NCBI GenBank assembly: GCA_019694135.1 | Contig: JAIBCM010000001.1 | Location: 124,001 to 188,000 of the forward strand | Length of the DNA stretch: 64,000 bases | Reading direction: 5' to 3' | Source of the DNA: Verrucomicrobiia bacterium | GTDB lineage: Bacteria > Verrucomicrobiota > Verrucomicrobiia > JADLBR01 > JAIBCM01 | Shown here: positions 25,387 through 34,146 of the stretch, piece by piece | Layout: each line of letters starts with the position of its first letter | Position numbering within the stretch: the stretch's first letter is position 1 | The notes under the pieces: generated by a model | Seen by the model: only the letters and a program-made list of their open reading frames with translations | The model's database searches: none | What the model was told of the DNA's origin: nothing | Position numbers and translations under genes: made by a program

Positions 25387-26982
25387 CTAACGTCCTAAAA
25401 AATCTTCACAAAGAAATAATCGGAATCGCTCGATTTTTTTGCCCTTCTCTTCAATCCAAAAGGAATCTCCTAAGGGCGTCACTTTTCGAAACTCGTGACG
25501 CAACGTTTTGGGTGTCTGTTTTTTAATCGCATTTTCGTAATCTTCCTCAGGATGATTACTCGGCGGTTTATCTTGATGCTTCACCGTTGTTACAAAAATG
25601 GCATCTTGCCCCACACGATCCTGATATCCCGGCCAAAAATCAAATTGATTCTGAATTTTTTCTGGGTTATGCGCCATGTAAGCGCGCTGCGCCAATCGAT
25701 CCCCTTTTCGATACCAAGTGATAACCGAAGCTAATTGATAGCGATTCGCGATGACGAAAGTAGCATAATGCTCTTGCTGCGCTTCTTCCACTTTTTGTGT
25801 GAGCTGCTTCCACCCTCGCACACGAGTTAAAGGATCAAGTTTGGGTGGAAGCGGCAAAAATTCTGTCACATGCAAAACCATCGTCATCGTAAAACCCAAA
25901 CCCAACGCAGCAATTACAAAACCTTTTTCTACTGGGCTAAATTTTTCTTTTTCTAACCAAAGCGCCGTAGAGAAAATCAATGCTGTCACATAACCCGGCA
26001 CTGTCCAATTGGGTTGCCCACTATCATTCAACGCAAACACGGCAAAAAACCCAAATAACGGAAGAAAATGGCAAAGCAAATAAACCCATCGAACCGATAC
26101 AAAATCGGATTGATTCAGTTTTTGCCAACCTTGATTTTTTACCCGTTTTAAAGCCCAAAGAGTCGCCACCATCACACCCGCCCATATCAAAGGTGAAAAC
26201 ACAATTGCTTGCATCTGTAAAAATTGAAAAAATTCGCGAATAGAAATGCGAAAAGGGTGATCCAATGAACCGCGCGATTGCAAATGATCAAACGTAATCC
26301 ATTGATGCTGCGAATTCCAAATCCAAAATGGCGTGGTAAACAAAAGAGATAAAATCGCGGCGGCCCACGGTTTTAACGTTTTAAGCTCGTGTCGTCCCTG
26401 GCGCGTTAACAATAAAAAAATTCCAAAACAAATGCCCTGAATCGCATTAGTGAATTTTGCCAAAAACCCAAGTCCCACCAACGAACCGGTCAGCAACCAA
26501 GCTGCCCAACTATTTTTTTCATAAGCTTGCCAACCCACCACCGCTGCAGCCGTCCAGAAAAAAACGCTCAACGGATCAATCGTCATCAAAACACTGCCCA
26601 CCGCAAAAAGAGGCAAGGCACAAGAAACCACTAAAGTCCAAAATGCCGCGCGCGCGGAAAAAAGTCTCTTTGCCAAATAAAAAACCAAAAGTGAAGTGGC
26701 CGCATGCAAAATAACCGCAAGCCAACGCACACCAAAAACAGTGTCACCGGCCAAAGCCGTTCCCAAGCGAATCGTCCAAGCAACTAGTGGTCCCTTACTA
26801 TAATAACTCCAATCCAAAAATTTCGACCATAACCAATAATAAGTTTCATCCGGTAAAATAGGAAAATAGGTGCAAAGCCATAAACGAAACACGGCCAACC
26901 CGCCAATGAGCAAAAAGGCGGCTCGCGTATATTTTAATTGCCAACTCGAATCAAAAGAGTTCACTTCATTGTTAGATGTCAT
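25387..26982 (-). CDS. Membrane glycosyltransferase, family 39-like (ArnT/PMT type)
   Basis: The start chosen is the ATG at 26982, giving 531 residues. It has about 10-12 hydrophobic helices. The first periplasmic loop contains PILPDETYYWLWSKFLDWSY, matching the conserved acidic DE motif of GT39/GT83 polyprenyl-phosphate-sugar transferases, followed by YSKGPLVAW. Such enzymes transfer a sugar from a lipid carrier to lipid A, protein or polymer; the acceptor is unknown. The C-terminal 130 residues are a soluble domain. Its start codon overlaps that of the divergent DNA glycosylase gene. Confidence 0.82.
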   Translation of the reverse strand: MTSNNEVNSFDSSWQLKYTRAAFLLIGGLAVFRLWLCTYFPILPDETYYWLWSKFLDWSYYSKGPLVAWTIRLGTALAGDTVFGVRWLAVILHAATSLLVFYLAKRLFSARAAFWTLVVSCALPLFAVGSVLMTIDPLSVFFWTAAAVVGWQAYEKNSWAAWLLTGSLVGLGFLAKFTNAIQGICFGIFLLLTRQGRHELKTLKPWAAAILSLLFTTPFWIWNSQHQWITFDHLQSRGSLDHPFRISIREFFQFLQMQAIVFSPLIWAGVMVATLWALKRVKNQGWQKLNQSDFVSVRWVYLLCHFLPLFGFFAVFALNDSGQPNWTVPGYVTALIFSTALWLEKEKFSPVEKGFVIAALGLGFTMTMVLHVTEFLPLPPKLDPLTRVRGWKQLTQKVEEAQQEHYATFVIANRYQLASVITWYRKGDRLAQRAYMAHNPEKIQNQFDFWPGYQDRVGQDAIFVTTVKHQDKPPSNHPEEDYENAIKKQTPKTLRHEFRKVTPLGDSFWIEEKGKKIERFRLFLCEDFLGR

Positions 26983-27814
26983 GATTTTGAAAATTCCTTC
27001 TAGCAAATTATCATTGGAAAACACGTTAAATTGTGGCCAGGTTTTTTGTTGGCATACTGATCAGGATACTAATTGGCATGGTTGGATCGATCAAGTTCCA
27101 GTAAAAGCTTGGCTAGAAAATAATCGCATTCTTTGCGTGGAGGCAAAAGAGGGTCAACTATCAGAGGCTCAAATCAAGCATTATTTTGGTTTGGAAGATA
27201 ATTTGGATTCCATTATTCGAACATTTCCTCAAGACCCGTGGATGATTCAAGCCACCGAATTTTCCTACGGGTTAAGTATTTTGCGACAACCGATTTGGGA
27301 GGGCCTCGCGAGTTTTATCTGTTCTGCTATGAAACAAATTGTGCAAATTCAACAAATCAATCGTGAACTGAGATCGAGATTTGGAACATCTATGAAATTT
27401 GGTCACCAATTCCCAACCGTTCTACAACTTGCGTCTTACAGCGAAACCAAACTGCGTGAAGCCAAACTGGGATTTCGCGCTAAACATTTAGCGCGTGCGG
27501 TGCAACAGCTCAAAGAAGGTTTAGTAAATTTAGAAAGCATTCGCGATATGGATGACGCTACGGCTCAAAAAGAATTATTAAAATTAGCTGGCGTCGGACC
27601 CAAAATTGCGAATTGCGTTTTACTTTTTTGTTATCAACGATGGAAAGCGTTTCCGATCGATGTTTGGATTTTGCGAGGTTTGAAAGAGCTTTATTTTCCT
27701 AGAAAAAGAAAGCTCACCCCGGCTTATCTCGAGGCTTTTACTCGCGATTATTTCGGGCCTTATGGTGGTATTGCTCAGCAATATCTTTTTCATTGGTTAC
27801 GACACCGAAATTGA
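26981..27814 (+). CDS. 8-oxoguanine DNA glycosylase (OGG1-type)
   Basis: The start chosen is the ATG at 26981, giving 277 residues. LSLENTLNCGQVFCWH (residues 10-25) matches the OGG N-terminal domain. The HhH-GPD core is intact: LAGVGPKIANCVLLF contains the Schiff-base lysine K208, and FPIDVWI contains the catalytic aspartate D227. The protein removes oxidised guanine from DNA and cleaves the abasic site. A frame extending to 26870 would lie entirely within the divergent glycosyltransferase gene and lacks homology. hisH follows after 17 bp. Confidence 0.85.
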   Translation: MILKIPSSKLSLENTLNCGQVFCWHTDQDTNWHGWIDQVPVKAWLENNRILCVEAKEGQLSEAQIKHYFGLEDNLDSIIRTFPQDPWMIQATEFSYGLSILRQPIWEGLASFICSAMKQIVQIQQINRELRSRFGTSMKFGHQFPTVLQLASYSETKLREAKLGFRAKHLARAVQQLKEGLVNLESIRDMDDATAQKELLKLAGVGPKIANCVLLFCYQRWKAFPIDVWILRGLKELYFPRKRKLTPAYLEAFTRDYFGPYGGIAQQYLFHWLRHRN

Positions 27815-27831
27815 TTTAATTTCTTATTCTC

Positions 27832-28449
27832 ATGAAAAAGTGTCAAATTGGTTTAGTGGATTATGGCATGGGCAATGTGCGAAGTGTGGAAAAAGCACTG
27901 GAGCATGTGGGCGCAGAGGTGTTTCGTGCGATGGACGCTAAAATGTTGTCGCAAGCCGATAAGTTGGTCATGCCGGGTCAGGGCGCTTTTCGCGATTGCG
28001 TGGCGCACTTGCAAAAAAATGAATTATGGGAAGCTTTAATCGCATGGCTCAAGAAAGGCTCACCTTTTTTAGGCATCTGTTTAGGTCAACAAGCGTTGTT
28101 TGAAACGGCTTATGAAAATGGAAAATATCAAGGGTTCGGTTTTTTTCAAGGCACGGTGGAGCGGTTTCAAGAAAAAGGATTAAAAATTCCACAAATTGGT
28201 TGGAATAACGTCCATTTCACACGATCGAATTGTCCTTTGTTTTGCGACATCCCTGATAAGAGTTATTTTTATTTTGATCATTCTTACATCGTAAAACCGG
28301 CTCAACCGGATATTGTTGCCGGCGAAACAGAATATGGTGAAACGTTTTCGAGTATTGTATGGCGTGAAAATTGTTATGCCGTGCAATTTCACCCAGAAAA
28401 AAGTCAAGAGGTCGGCTTAAAACTTTTAGAAAATTTTGTGAAAGTATGA
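27832..28449 (+). CDS. hisH: Imidazole glycerol phosphate synthase, glutaminase subunit
   Basis: A 205-residue class I glutamine amidotransferase. The nucleophile C83 lies in GICLGQQALFE, and the His/Glu pair (H187, E189) in QFHPEKSQ. It supplies ammonia to HisF for the fifth step of histidine synthesis. Its stop overlaps the hisA start by 4 bp (ATGA). hisF is not in this window, so the his genes are split. Confidence 0.95.
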   Translation: MKKCQIGLVDYGMGNVRSVEKALEHVGAEVFRAMDAKMLSQADKLVMPGQGAFRDCVAHLQKNELWEALIAWLKKGSPFLGICLGQQALFETAYENGKYQGFGFFQGTVERFQEKGLKIPQIGWNNVHFTRSNCPLFCDIPDKSYFYFDHSYIVKPAQPDIVAGETEYGETFSSIVWRENCYAVQFHPEKSQEVGLKLLENFVKV

Positions 28450-29171
28450 CAATTCTTCCCGCAATTGATTTGATGAATGGCAAAGTGGTGCGCTTGCAAC
28501 AAGGTCGCGCAGATGCTGTGAAGGTTTATAGCGAGGATCCCGTAGCAATCGCTCAGCAGTGGGAAAGTCAGGGTGCGCAGTGGTTGCATTTGGTGGATTT
28601 GGATGGCGCTTTTTCTGGTGAACCGAAAAATTTAAAAACAATCCAAGCAATCACCCAAGCGATTTCGATTCCTTGCGAGTTAGGAGGTGGATTACGAAAA
28701 AAGGAAGACATCCAAGCTGCTTTTGAAGTTGGTGTGATCCGAGTTGCACTCGGCTCGAAAGCGGTTGATTCACTGGAGTTTGTGCAGGAGTTAGTCGCGG
28801 AATTTGGTAGCGAAAAAATTGCTGTTGGCATTGACGCGAAAAACGGTCAAGTCGCCGTGAAAGGATGGACAGAAATCAGTTCACAAAGTGCGGAAGATTT
28901 TGCGCGAATCATTTTAAACGCAGGTGTTGGGAAAGTAATTTACACCGATATTGCTACGGACGGGATGTTGCAAGGGCCGAATTTATTGGCTATGCGAGCT
29001 ATGGCGAAGATTGCTCCAGATCAATTAATCGCTTCAGGTGGCGTAAGTCGTTGTGAAGATATCGAAAATTTATCAAAAATCCCAGGTGTTGACGGTGTGA
29101 TTGTGGGTAAAGCGCTTTACGATAATAAAGTCACACTGCCTGAACTTTTAAAAGCCGCGCAAACAAATTAA
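28446..29171 (+). CDS. hisA: Phosphoribosylformimino-AICAR ribotide isomerase
   Basis: The start at 28446 (MTILPAIDLMNGKVVRLQQG) gives 241 residues and couples with the hisH stop; the frame extends further upstream but without homology. This TIM-barrel enzyme opens the ProFAR ribose in histidine synthesis. The first catalytic Asp (PAIDL), the second in IYTDIATDGMLQGPN, and the phosphate-binding segments ELGGGLR and IASGGVSR are present. The next gene starts immediately after the stop. Confidence 0.95.
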   Translation: MTILPAIDLMNGKVVRLQQGRADAVKVYSEDPVAIAQQWESQGAQWLHLVDLDGAFSGEPKNLKTIQAITQAISIPCELGGGLRKKEDIQAAFEVGVIRVALGSKAVDSLEFVQELVAEFGSEKIAVGIDAKNGQVAVKGWTEISSQSAEDFARIILNAGVGKVIYTDIATDGMLQGPNLLAMRAMAKIAPDQLIASGGVSRCEDIENLSKIPGVDGVIVGKALYDNKVTLPELLKAAQTN

Positions 29172-29843
29172 ATGCGTCGCCTTGAGACAATCGTTTGGTG
29201 GTTTTTTCTCATTTGGGCTTCGGTAGGAATTGTAACATTGAGTTTGGGACATATTCGTTTGCCTGCCGCTTTGGCTTGGGCTGATGCATTTTTTATCGTT
29301 CTCGCAGCAATTAATGTTTTTTTTATTATTTTAAAGAGTGAAGGATTTCGAGTCACTCTCATAAGCTTTTTAATTATTATCCTAGGCTCAGCTTTAGTAG
29401 AAACTTGTGGAGCTTTGACGGGATGGCCTTTTGGTGCTTACTCTTACACTGATCATTTAGGTTGGAAAGTGGGCAATGTTCTTCCTTTTACTATTCCTTT
29501 GGCGTGGTGGGTGGTAATTGGGTTGGGTTACGCTATCGCACGTTTGTGTTTTCCAAAAATTTCGCGTGGCATAGCAGCGTTACTTTGTGGCATCTGGGCC
29601 GCTTTATTCGATATGCTTCTGGAACCCTTTGCCTGGGAAGTGAAACAATATTGGATTTGGGAAAGCGGACGCGTGCCTTGGAATAATTATTTTTCGTGGT
29701 TCGCAACTGCTTTTTTATTGTGTTGGCTATGTCCTTGGAAAACTCAACCTCGTGTTGAAGAAAAGGGGAGGCTGGCAATAGTTGCCAGCCTCATGGGGCT
29801 TACTTTTTGGGTGGGAATAGTTATTTCTATACTGAAAAAATGA
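29172..29843 (+). CDS. CruF-like carotenoid biosynthesis membrane protein
   Basis: A 223-residue protein with about seven hydrophobic segments. Conserved-looking motifs ETCGALTGWPFGAYSYTD and FDMLLEPFAWEVKQYWIWE with VPWNNYFSWF match the family of bisanhydrobacterioruberin hydratase/CruF proteins (carotenoid 1',2'-hydratase). It probably hydrates a carotenoid end group in the membrane, but no other carotenoid gene is nearby. It starts directly at the hisA stop. Its 3' end contains a perfect 11-bp hairpin that likely terminates the convergent tsf transcript. Confidence 0.8.
   Translation: MRRLETIVWWFFLIWASVGIVTLSLGHIRLPAALAWADAFFIVLAAINVFFIILKSEGFRVTLISFLIIILGSALVETCGALTGWPFGAYSYTDHLGWKVGNVLPFTIPLAWWVVIGLGYAIARLCFPKISRGIAALLCGIWAALFDMLLEPFAWEVKQYWIWESGRVPWNNYFSWFATAFLLCWLCPWKTQPRVEEKGRLAIVASLMGLTFWVGIVISILKK
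29757..29792 (-). terminator. Candidate intrinsic terminator of rpsB-tsf, inside the convergent gene
   Basis: GAGGCTGGCAA (29768-29778), loop TAG, TTGCCAGCCTC (29782-29792) form a perfect 11-bp stem. Read on the minus strand, the stem is followed by CCCTTTTCTTC, a modest U-tract, 53 bp past the tsf stop. On the plus strand no T-run follows closely, so it fits tsf better than the gene it lies in. The hairpin codes for residues of the C-terminus of the CruF-like protein. Confidence 0.65.
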
Positions 29844-29844
29844 T

Positions 29845-30465
29845 CTATGTCAAGGCCTCACCCACTTGAAATCGAACAAATCGGCGAATGACAATATTTT
29901 CACCTAACTCTTGGATTTTCTTCGTGAGAAGATCTTGAATCGTCACTTCTGGATTTTTAACAAAAGCTTGCTCCATTAAACAAGCCGTAGTGTAATATTT
30001 GTCCAATTTTCCTTGCACAATTTTCTCTAAAATATCTTTCGGCTTTTTCGCATTTTTGGGATCATTCGCTAATTGAGCCAAAGTAATTTCTCTTTCTTTT
30101 TCCACAATTGCAGTTGGCACCTGATCACGCGTTACCACGAGAGGATTCGCTGCGGCGATTTGCAATGTGATATCTTTAACAAATTCTTTAAAGGTATCGT
30201 TTTTCGCCACGAAATCTGTTTCACAATTAATTTCCACTAACACGCCTACTTTGCCACCCAAGTGAATATAAGAGGCAATCACTCCATCCTTAGCTTCGCG
30301 TGAAGATTTTTTTTGAGCGGTAATCGCTCCTTTTTTACGCAAAATATCTACCGCGCCATCGAAATCGCCTTGAGATTCTTCAAGCGCCTTTTTACAATCC
30401 ATCATTCCAGCATTGGTCTGATCGCGAAGTCGTTTGACAATTTCTGCAGAAATAGTTGCTGACAT
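29845..30465 (-). CDS. tsf: Elongation factor Ts
   Basis: The start chosen is MSATISAEIVKRLRDQTNAG at 30465, giving 206 residues. A longer frame runs into rpsB without homology. The EF-Tu-contacting motif DQTNAGMMDCKKALEE is near the N-terminus, and the core INCETDFVAKNDTFKEF matches the second signature. The protein is the guanine-nucleotide exchange factor for EF-Tu. It belongs to the shorter EF-Ts type, compared with about 280 residues in E. coli. It follows rpsB by 25 bp, the conserved gene order. Confidence 0.95.
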   Translation of the reverse strand: MSATISAEIVKRLRDQTNAGMMDCKKALEESQGDFDGAVDILRKKGAITAQKKSSREAKDGVIASYIHLGGKVGVLVEINCETDFVAKNDTFKEFVKDITLQIAAANPLVVTRDQVPTAIVEKEREITLAQLANDPKNAKKPKDILEKIVQGKLDKYYTTACLMEQAFVKNPEVTIQDLLTKKIQELGENIVIRRFVRFQVGEALT

Positions 30466-30490
30466 ATTTTTAATCGTCCAATCTAAAAAT

Positions 30491-31243
30491 TTAAGCAGAA
30501 ATGGCTTCGATAGAAGCCTCTGCCTGATTTTCTTTTCCTTTATTATTACTCTTTCTACCCGACTCATTTTGACCTTTGGCAATCGCATCCGTCAATGCTT
30601 GAATCAAAATCCTAATCGAACGAATCGCATCATCGTTGCCGGCAATAGGATAATCTACGCTAGTAGGATCCGCGTTCGTATCAACAATGGCAACAATCGG
30701 AATTCCCAATCGCTTCGCTTCTGCAATCGCATTTTGTTCGCGCACCGTGTCAATAATAACCACAGCGCCCGGAGGCTTTTCCATGTTACGAATTCCCAAT
30801 AAATTCCGAAGCAACTTGCTCAACTCGCGTCGCAATACAGATGCTTCTTGTTTGGGATATTTTTCAATTTCTCCCGATTTATTAAGATTTTCAATAAATT
30901 CCAAACGTTTCACACTTTTGCGAATCGTTTGCAAATTGGTTAAGGTGCCGCCCAACCAGCGATCGGCCACATAAGGACAACTAATTTGTCCAGCAAACTC
31001 TTTAATCGTTTCTTGAGCCGGTTTTTTGCAGCCCACAAATAAAACTTGTTCTCCCCGACGCGCTACTTTTTCTAAAAATTCACACGCCTCTTGCAACTGA
31101 CGATGCGTTTCCTCTAAATTGATCAAATAAATCCCGTGACGCTCTTCAAAAATATACGGTTTCATCCTAGGATTCCACCGTTGCGTGCGATGCCCAAAAT
31201 GCACCCCTGCTTCAAATAATTCTTTAATTTCTGCTACTGCCAT
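30491..31243 (-). CDS. rpsB: 30S ribosomal protein S2
   Basis: A 250-residue protein. Signatures include LFEAGVHFGHRTQRWNPRMK, YLINLEETHRQL, the WLGGTLTNLQTIRKSV block and VAIVDTNADPTSVDYPIAGNDDAIRS. The C-terminal 25 residues are basic and Asn-rich (RKSNNKGKENQ). The 161-bp leader upstream contains a small TTCCAT/ATGGAA hairpin at 31278-31293, but no clear promoter was identified. Confidence 0.97.
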   Translation of the reverse strand: MAVAEIKELFEAGVHFGHRTQRWNPRMKPYIFEERHGIYLINLEETHRQLQEACEFLEKVARRGEQVLFVGCKKPAQETIKEFAGQISCPYVADRWLGGTLTNLQTIRKSVKRLEFIENLNKSGEIEKYPKQEASVLRRELSKLLRNLLGIRNMEKPPGAVVIIDTVREQNAIAEAKRLGIPIVAIVDTNADPTSVDYPIAGNDDAIRSIRILIQALTDAIAKGQNESGRKSNNKGKENQAEASIEAISA

Positions 31244-31404
31244 ATTTTTTCTGTTTATGATCCAGCAACTGCCGGACTTCCATTTCTATGGAATAAATTT
31301 TAATTACGATGTCCTGTTTCCAGAACGTTTATTTATTCTGCGCAAGCTAGAGAGATGAATAAAGAATGGCAAGTGAGAAATATTTATTTGAGAAAATGGT
31401 TGAA

Positions 31405-31809
31405 CTATTTGGGTCGACTCTTTTTTTGCAAGCGCGCAATAAACTTTTTTAATTTAATCACGGTCTCATGACTCAAATGATGTTCAATCCCTTCGATATC
31501 TTTCTGTGCTATTTTGCTTGTGATACCAAGAATTTTAAAAAAATCTGTTAACACAGCATGCCTTTCCCGAATGGCCTCCGCTCGCGCTACTCCCTCTTTT
31601 GTCAAAGTAAAGCCACGGTAACGCTGATTATTAACCCATCCCTGACGAGCTAGGCGTTGGATCATGCTCGAGACACTTGCCTTGCCCAAGCCCAACTCCT
31701 CTGCCAAGTCCGAAACACGCGCAAAACCTTGTCGCTCGATAAGTTCCTGAATTCGCTCCAAATAATCCTCGGCATTCTCGGAAAGCGTATTATGAGAAAA
31801 TTTTGGCAT
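31405..31809 (-). CDS. mntR: DtxR/MntR-family metal-dependent repressor
   Basis: A 134-residue protein. An N-terminal winged helix (SDLAEELGLGKASVSSMIQR then GFTLTKEG) is followed by the metal-binding dimerisation domain (AEAIRERHAVLTDFFKILG; DIEGIEHHLSHETV). No SH3-like third domain is present, which fits the MntR rather than the IdeR/DtxR subtype. It is divergent from mntH with a near-perfect palindrome between them. It probably represses mntH when manganese is plentiful, and may repress itself. Confidence 0.88.
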   Translation of the reverse strand: MPKFSHNTLSENAEDYLERIQELIERQGFARVSDLAEELGLGKASVSSMIQRLARQGWVNNQRYRGFTLTKEGVARAEAIRERHAVLTDFFKILGITSKIAQKDIEGIEHHLSHETVIKLKKFIARLQKKSRPK

Positions 31810-31850
31810 GCGAGCATCCTGCCTTTTCCTTCGCGCAAGTCAAACTCAAC

Positions 31851-31880
31851 ATAAAAAGTTTGTATATGCAAACTTTTTAT
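31851..31880. promoter_or_regulatory. Probable MntR operator (30-bp palindrome)
   Basis: Two perfect 12-bp arms, ATAAAAAGTTTG and CAAACTTTTTAT, flank a 6-bp centre TATATG. Of 30 bases, 28 are palindromic. The site lies between the divergent mntR and mntH starts and abuts the -35 box of the mntH promoter at 31880. Position and symmetry suit a dimeric DtxR-type repressor. Confidence 0.75.
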
Positions 31881-31908
31881 TGACATTCATACTTTGGCCA
31901 AGTAATTT
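31880..31908 (+). promoter_or_regulatory. Probable mntH promoter, possibly leaderless
   Basis: TTGACA (31880-31885), a 17-bp spacer and TAATTT (31903-31908) form a good sigma-70-type promoter. Only six bases separate the -10 box from the ATG at 31915, so the transcript would begin at or near the start codon. No Shine-Dalgarno sequence is visible. The palindrome at 31851-31880 touches the -35 box. Confidence 0.6.
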
Positions 31909-31914
31909 AACAAA

Positions 31915-33309
31915 ATGGCTACTGATCCTAAAACTTCTCAACCTCCTTCCGAGGGTTGGCGACGCGCTGCCAGCAGCGTTTCCCTTCCGGAAGTGCATCG
32001 CACCATTCCCGTTTCTCAACATCGCTCTTTTTTCAAAAAAATGGCTTCTTATGCCGGACCAGGATTTTTAGTGGCGGTAGGCTATATGGATCCGGGTAAT
32101 TGGGCTACGGACCTCGCGGGCGGCGCCAAGTTTGGTTACAGTTTGCTCTGCGTTATTATGCTATCGAATTTAATGGCTATTTTATTGCAACATCTTTGCA
32201 TTAAACTCGGAGTGGTAACCGGTCGGGATCTCGCACAAGCCTGTCGCGATCATTATCATAAACCCACGGTTTGGTTCCTTTGGATTCTTTGCGAATTAGC
32301 CATTGCCGCTTGCGATTTAGCGGAAGTCGTGGGTTCAGCCATTGGATTACAACTTCTTTTCGGCATTCCTTTGGTTTGGGGGTGTGTCATCACTTGCCTG
32401 GACGTTTTGGCCGTTTTGTATCTTCAAAATAAAGGATTTCGTTATGTAGAAGCTTTAGTTGTCGTTTTAATCGCCACTGTCGGCTCTTGTTTTGCAGCAG
32501 AACTATTTTTTGCCAAACCCAGTTTGACAGGGGTCGTAATGGGTTTTGTTCCTAGCGCCGAGATTCTCAAAGACCAAGAAATGCTTTATGTTAGCATTGG
32601 TATTCTTGGAGCAACTGTCATGCCGCACAATCTATATCTCCACTCTTCCATCGTGCAAACGCGCAATTTCGAAAGAACCGAAGCAGGAAAACGAGAGGCC
32701 ATTAAATTTGCTACCATTGATTCCACCGCTGCATTGATGTTTGCTCTTTTTATTAATGCTTCGATTTTAATTGTCTCGGCAGCAGCCTTTCACTGGTCCG
32801 GTCACAATGAAGTTGCTGAAATTCAGGATGCTTATCAGTTGCTCAGTCCGATTCTAGGTGTGGGTATTGCAAGTACTTTATTTGCTGTTGCGCTACTCGC
32901 TTCTGGCCAAAATTCGACTCTTACTGGGACTTTAGCTGGACAAATTGTCATGGAAGGATTTCTTAATTTTCGACTTCCTCCCCCAATTCGCAGACTACTC
33001 ACTCGCGCCATTGCGATTGTGCCCGCGGTGCTTGTGATCAGTTATTTTGGCGAATCCAAAACCACAGAACTTCTGATTGCCAGCCAAGTGGTATTAAGCA
33101 TGCAATTGGGTTTCGCGGTTTGGCCTCTAATGCGATTTACTGGTGAAAAAAGTAAAATGGGAATTTTTGTGAATCCCCTTTGGATTAAAATTTTAGGTTG
33201 GACCACCACGCTTGTTATTATCACGCTAAATCTCAAATTACTTTTTGATATTTTCACTCCAGAATCGGTAAAAACTTTGCTATACGATGGATTAAAATCT
33301 TTATTTTAA
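31915..33309 (+). CDS. mntH: Nramp-family manganese/iron transporter MntH
   Basis: A 464-residue protein with about 11 membrane helices after a 45-residue cytoplasmic N-terminus. The first-helix metal motif DPGNW (residues 59-63) and the sixth-helix motif MPHNLYLHSS are intact; these supply the Asp/Asn and Met ligands in characterised Nramp proteins. It imports Mn2+ by proton symport. A downstream start at MASYAGPG is possible but would remove the usual N-terminal segment. uspA follows after 6 bp. Confidence 0.93.
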   Translation: MATDPKTSQPPSEGWRRAASSVSLPEVHRTIPVSQHRSFFKKMASYAGPGFLVAVGYMDPGNWATDLAGGAKFGYSLLCVIMLSNLMAILLQHLCIKLGVVTGRDLAQACRDHYHKPTVWFLWILCELAIAACDLAEVVGSAIGLQLLFGIPLVWGCVITCLDVLAVLYLQNKGFRYVEALVVVLIATVGSCFAAELFFAKPSLTGVVMGFVPSAEILKDQEMLYVSIGILGATVMPHNLYLHSSIVQTRNFERTEAGKREAIKFATIDSTAALMFALFINASILIVSAAAFHWSGHNEVAEIQDAYQLLSPILGVGIASTLFAVALLASGQNSTLTGTLAGQIVMEGFLNFRLPPPIRRLLTRAIAIVPAVLVISYFGESKTTELLIASQVVLSMQLGFAVWPLMRFTGEKSKMGIFVNPLWIKILGWTTTLVIITLNLKLLFDIFTPESVKTLLYDGLKSLF

Positions 33310-33315
33310 AATAAA

Positions 33316-33741
33316 ATGTATCACAAAATTCTTATTCCCTTAGAAAACAGCCCCGCGGATCAAACGATCTTGGATCATATCCAACCCTTAGCAAAAATGA
33401 CCGGCGCAAAACTGTTATTGATACACGTTGCCAATGGATGGGTGGCAAGAAATTTTCAGCAACTCAATCTTGCAGAAAGCGAAGAAATGAAAATGGACCG
33501 CGCCTATTTAAAAGGTCGTGCACGCGAACTATCCGAGGCGGGATTTGAGGTCGAACAAGTTCTCGCAATGGGCGAACCTTCTGATGAGATCATCAAACTT
33601 TCACGCGAAAAACAAGTAGATCTGATTGCCATGTCAACGCATGGTCACCGATTTATTAGTGATCTTCTCTACGGCAGCACGGCTGATAAAGTGCGTCATC
33701 TCGTCGACATTCCAGTTCTTTTATTAAAAGCACAAAATTAA
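33316..33741 (+). CDS. Universal stress protein (UspA family)
   Basis: A 141-residue single-domain protein. YHKILIPLENSPAD is the N-terminal strand. The C-terminal ATP-binding signature is present as VDLIAMSTHGHRFISDLLYGSTADKVRHLVDIPVLLL, with the G-x2-G-x9-G(S/T) pattern approximated by GHRFISDLLYGS. It lies 6 bp behind mntH and probably shares its transcript, suggesting a link to metal or oxidative stress. Confidence 0.9.
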   Translation: MYHKILIPLENSPADQTILDHIQPLAKMTGAKLLLIHVANGWVARNFQQLNLAESEEMKMDRAYLKGRARELSEAGFEVEQVLAMGEPSDEIIKLSREKQVDLIAMSTHGHRFISDLLYGSTADKVRHLVDIPVLLLKAQN

Positions 33742-33828
33742 TTGATATCTATCATAACTCTCCGTCTTGTCTTTTATATAAATTCTGTTTAACACCATTT
33801 CAGTAGCGTCATGAAGCCGCTCTGATTT

Positions 33829-34146
33829 ATGATTCCATTTCCCAATCAACTTCAACTCATTGGTAGCGAATTCGCCATTGCATGGTCTGACAGTAAAGAA
33901 TCTTATTTTAATCTGGAAACATTACGGCGAGCTTGTCCTTGCGCCACGTGTTCAGGAGAACCGGATGTTACAGGAAAAATCGTTAAACCTCGCGTGACTT
34001 ATACGGATCAAAGTTTTATTTGCAAAGGTTACCAAGTCGTGGGAGGCTATGCCCTGCAACCCTTTTGGGGCGATGGCCACCAAACAGGACTTTATTCCTG
34101 GAAATATCTTCGCGCTTTAGATCCGCAACTACATGACTCAAACTAA
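33829..34146 (+). CDS. DUF971 / gamma-butyrobetaine hydroxylase N-terminal-like protein
   Basis: A 105-residue protein matching the DUF971 pattern: AIAWSDSKESYFNLETLRRACPCATC at the front and GGYALQPFWGDGHQTGLYSWKYLRAL at the back. The paired CPCATC cysteines and the GDGHQTGLYSW motif are characteristic and may bind metal or an Fe-S species. Family members occur alone or next to Fe-S and Mrp genes. Its end overlaps the MFS transporter start by 14 bp. Confidence 0.85.
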   Translation: MIPFPNQLQLIGSEFAIAWSDSKESYFNLETLRRACPCATCSGEPDVTGKIVKPRVTYTDQSFICKGYQVVGGYALQPFWGDGHQTGLYSWKYLRALDPQLHDSN

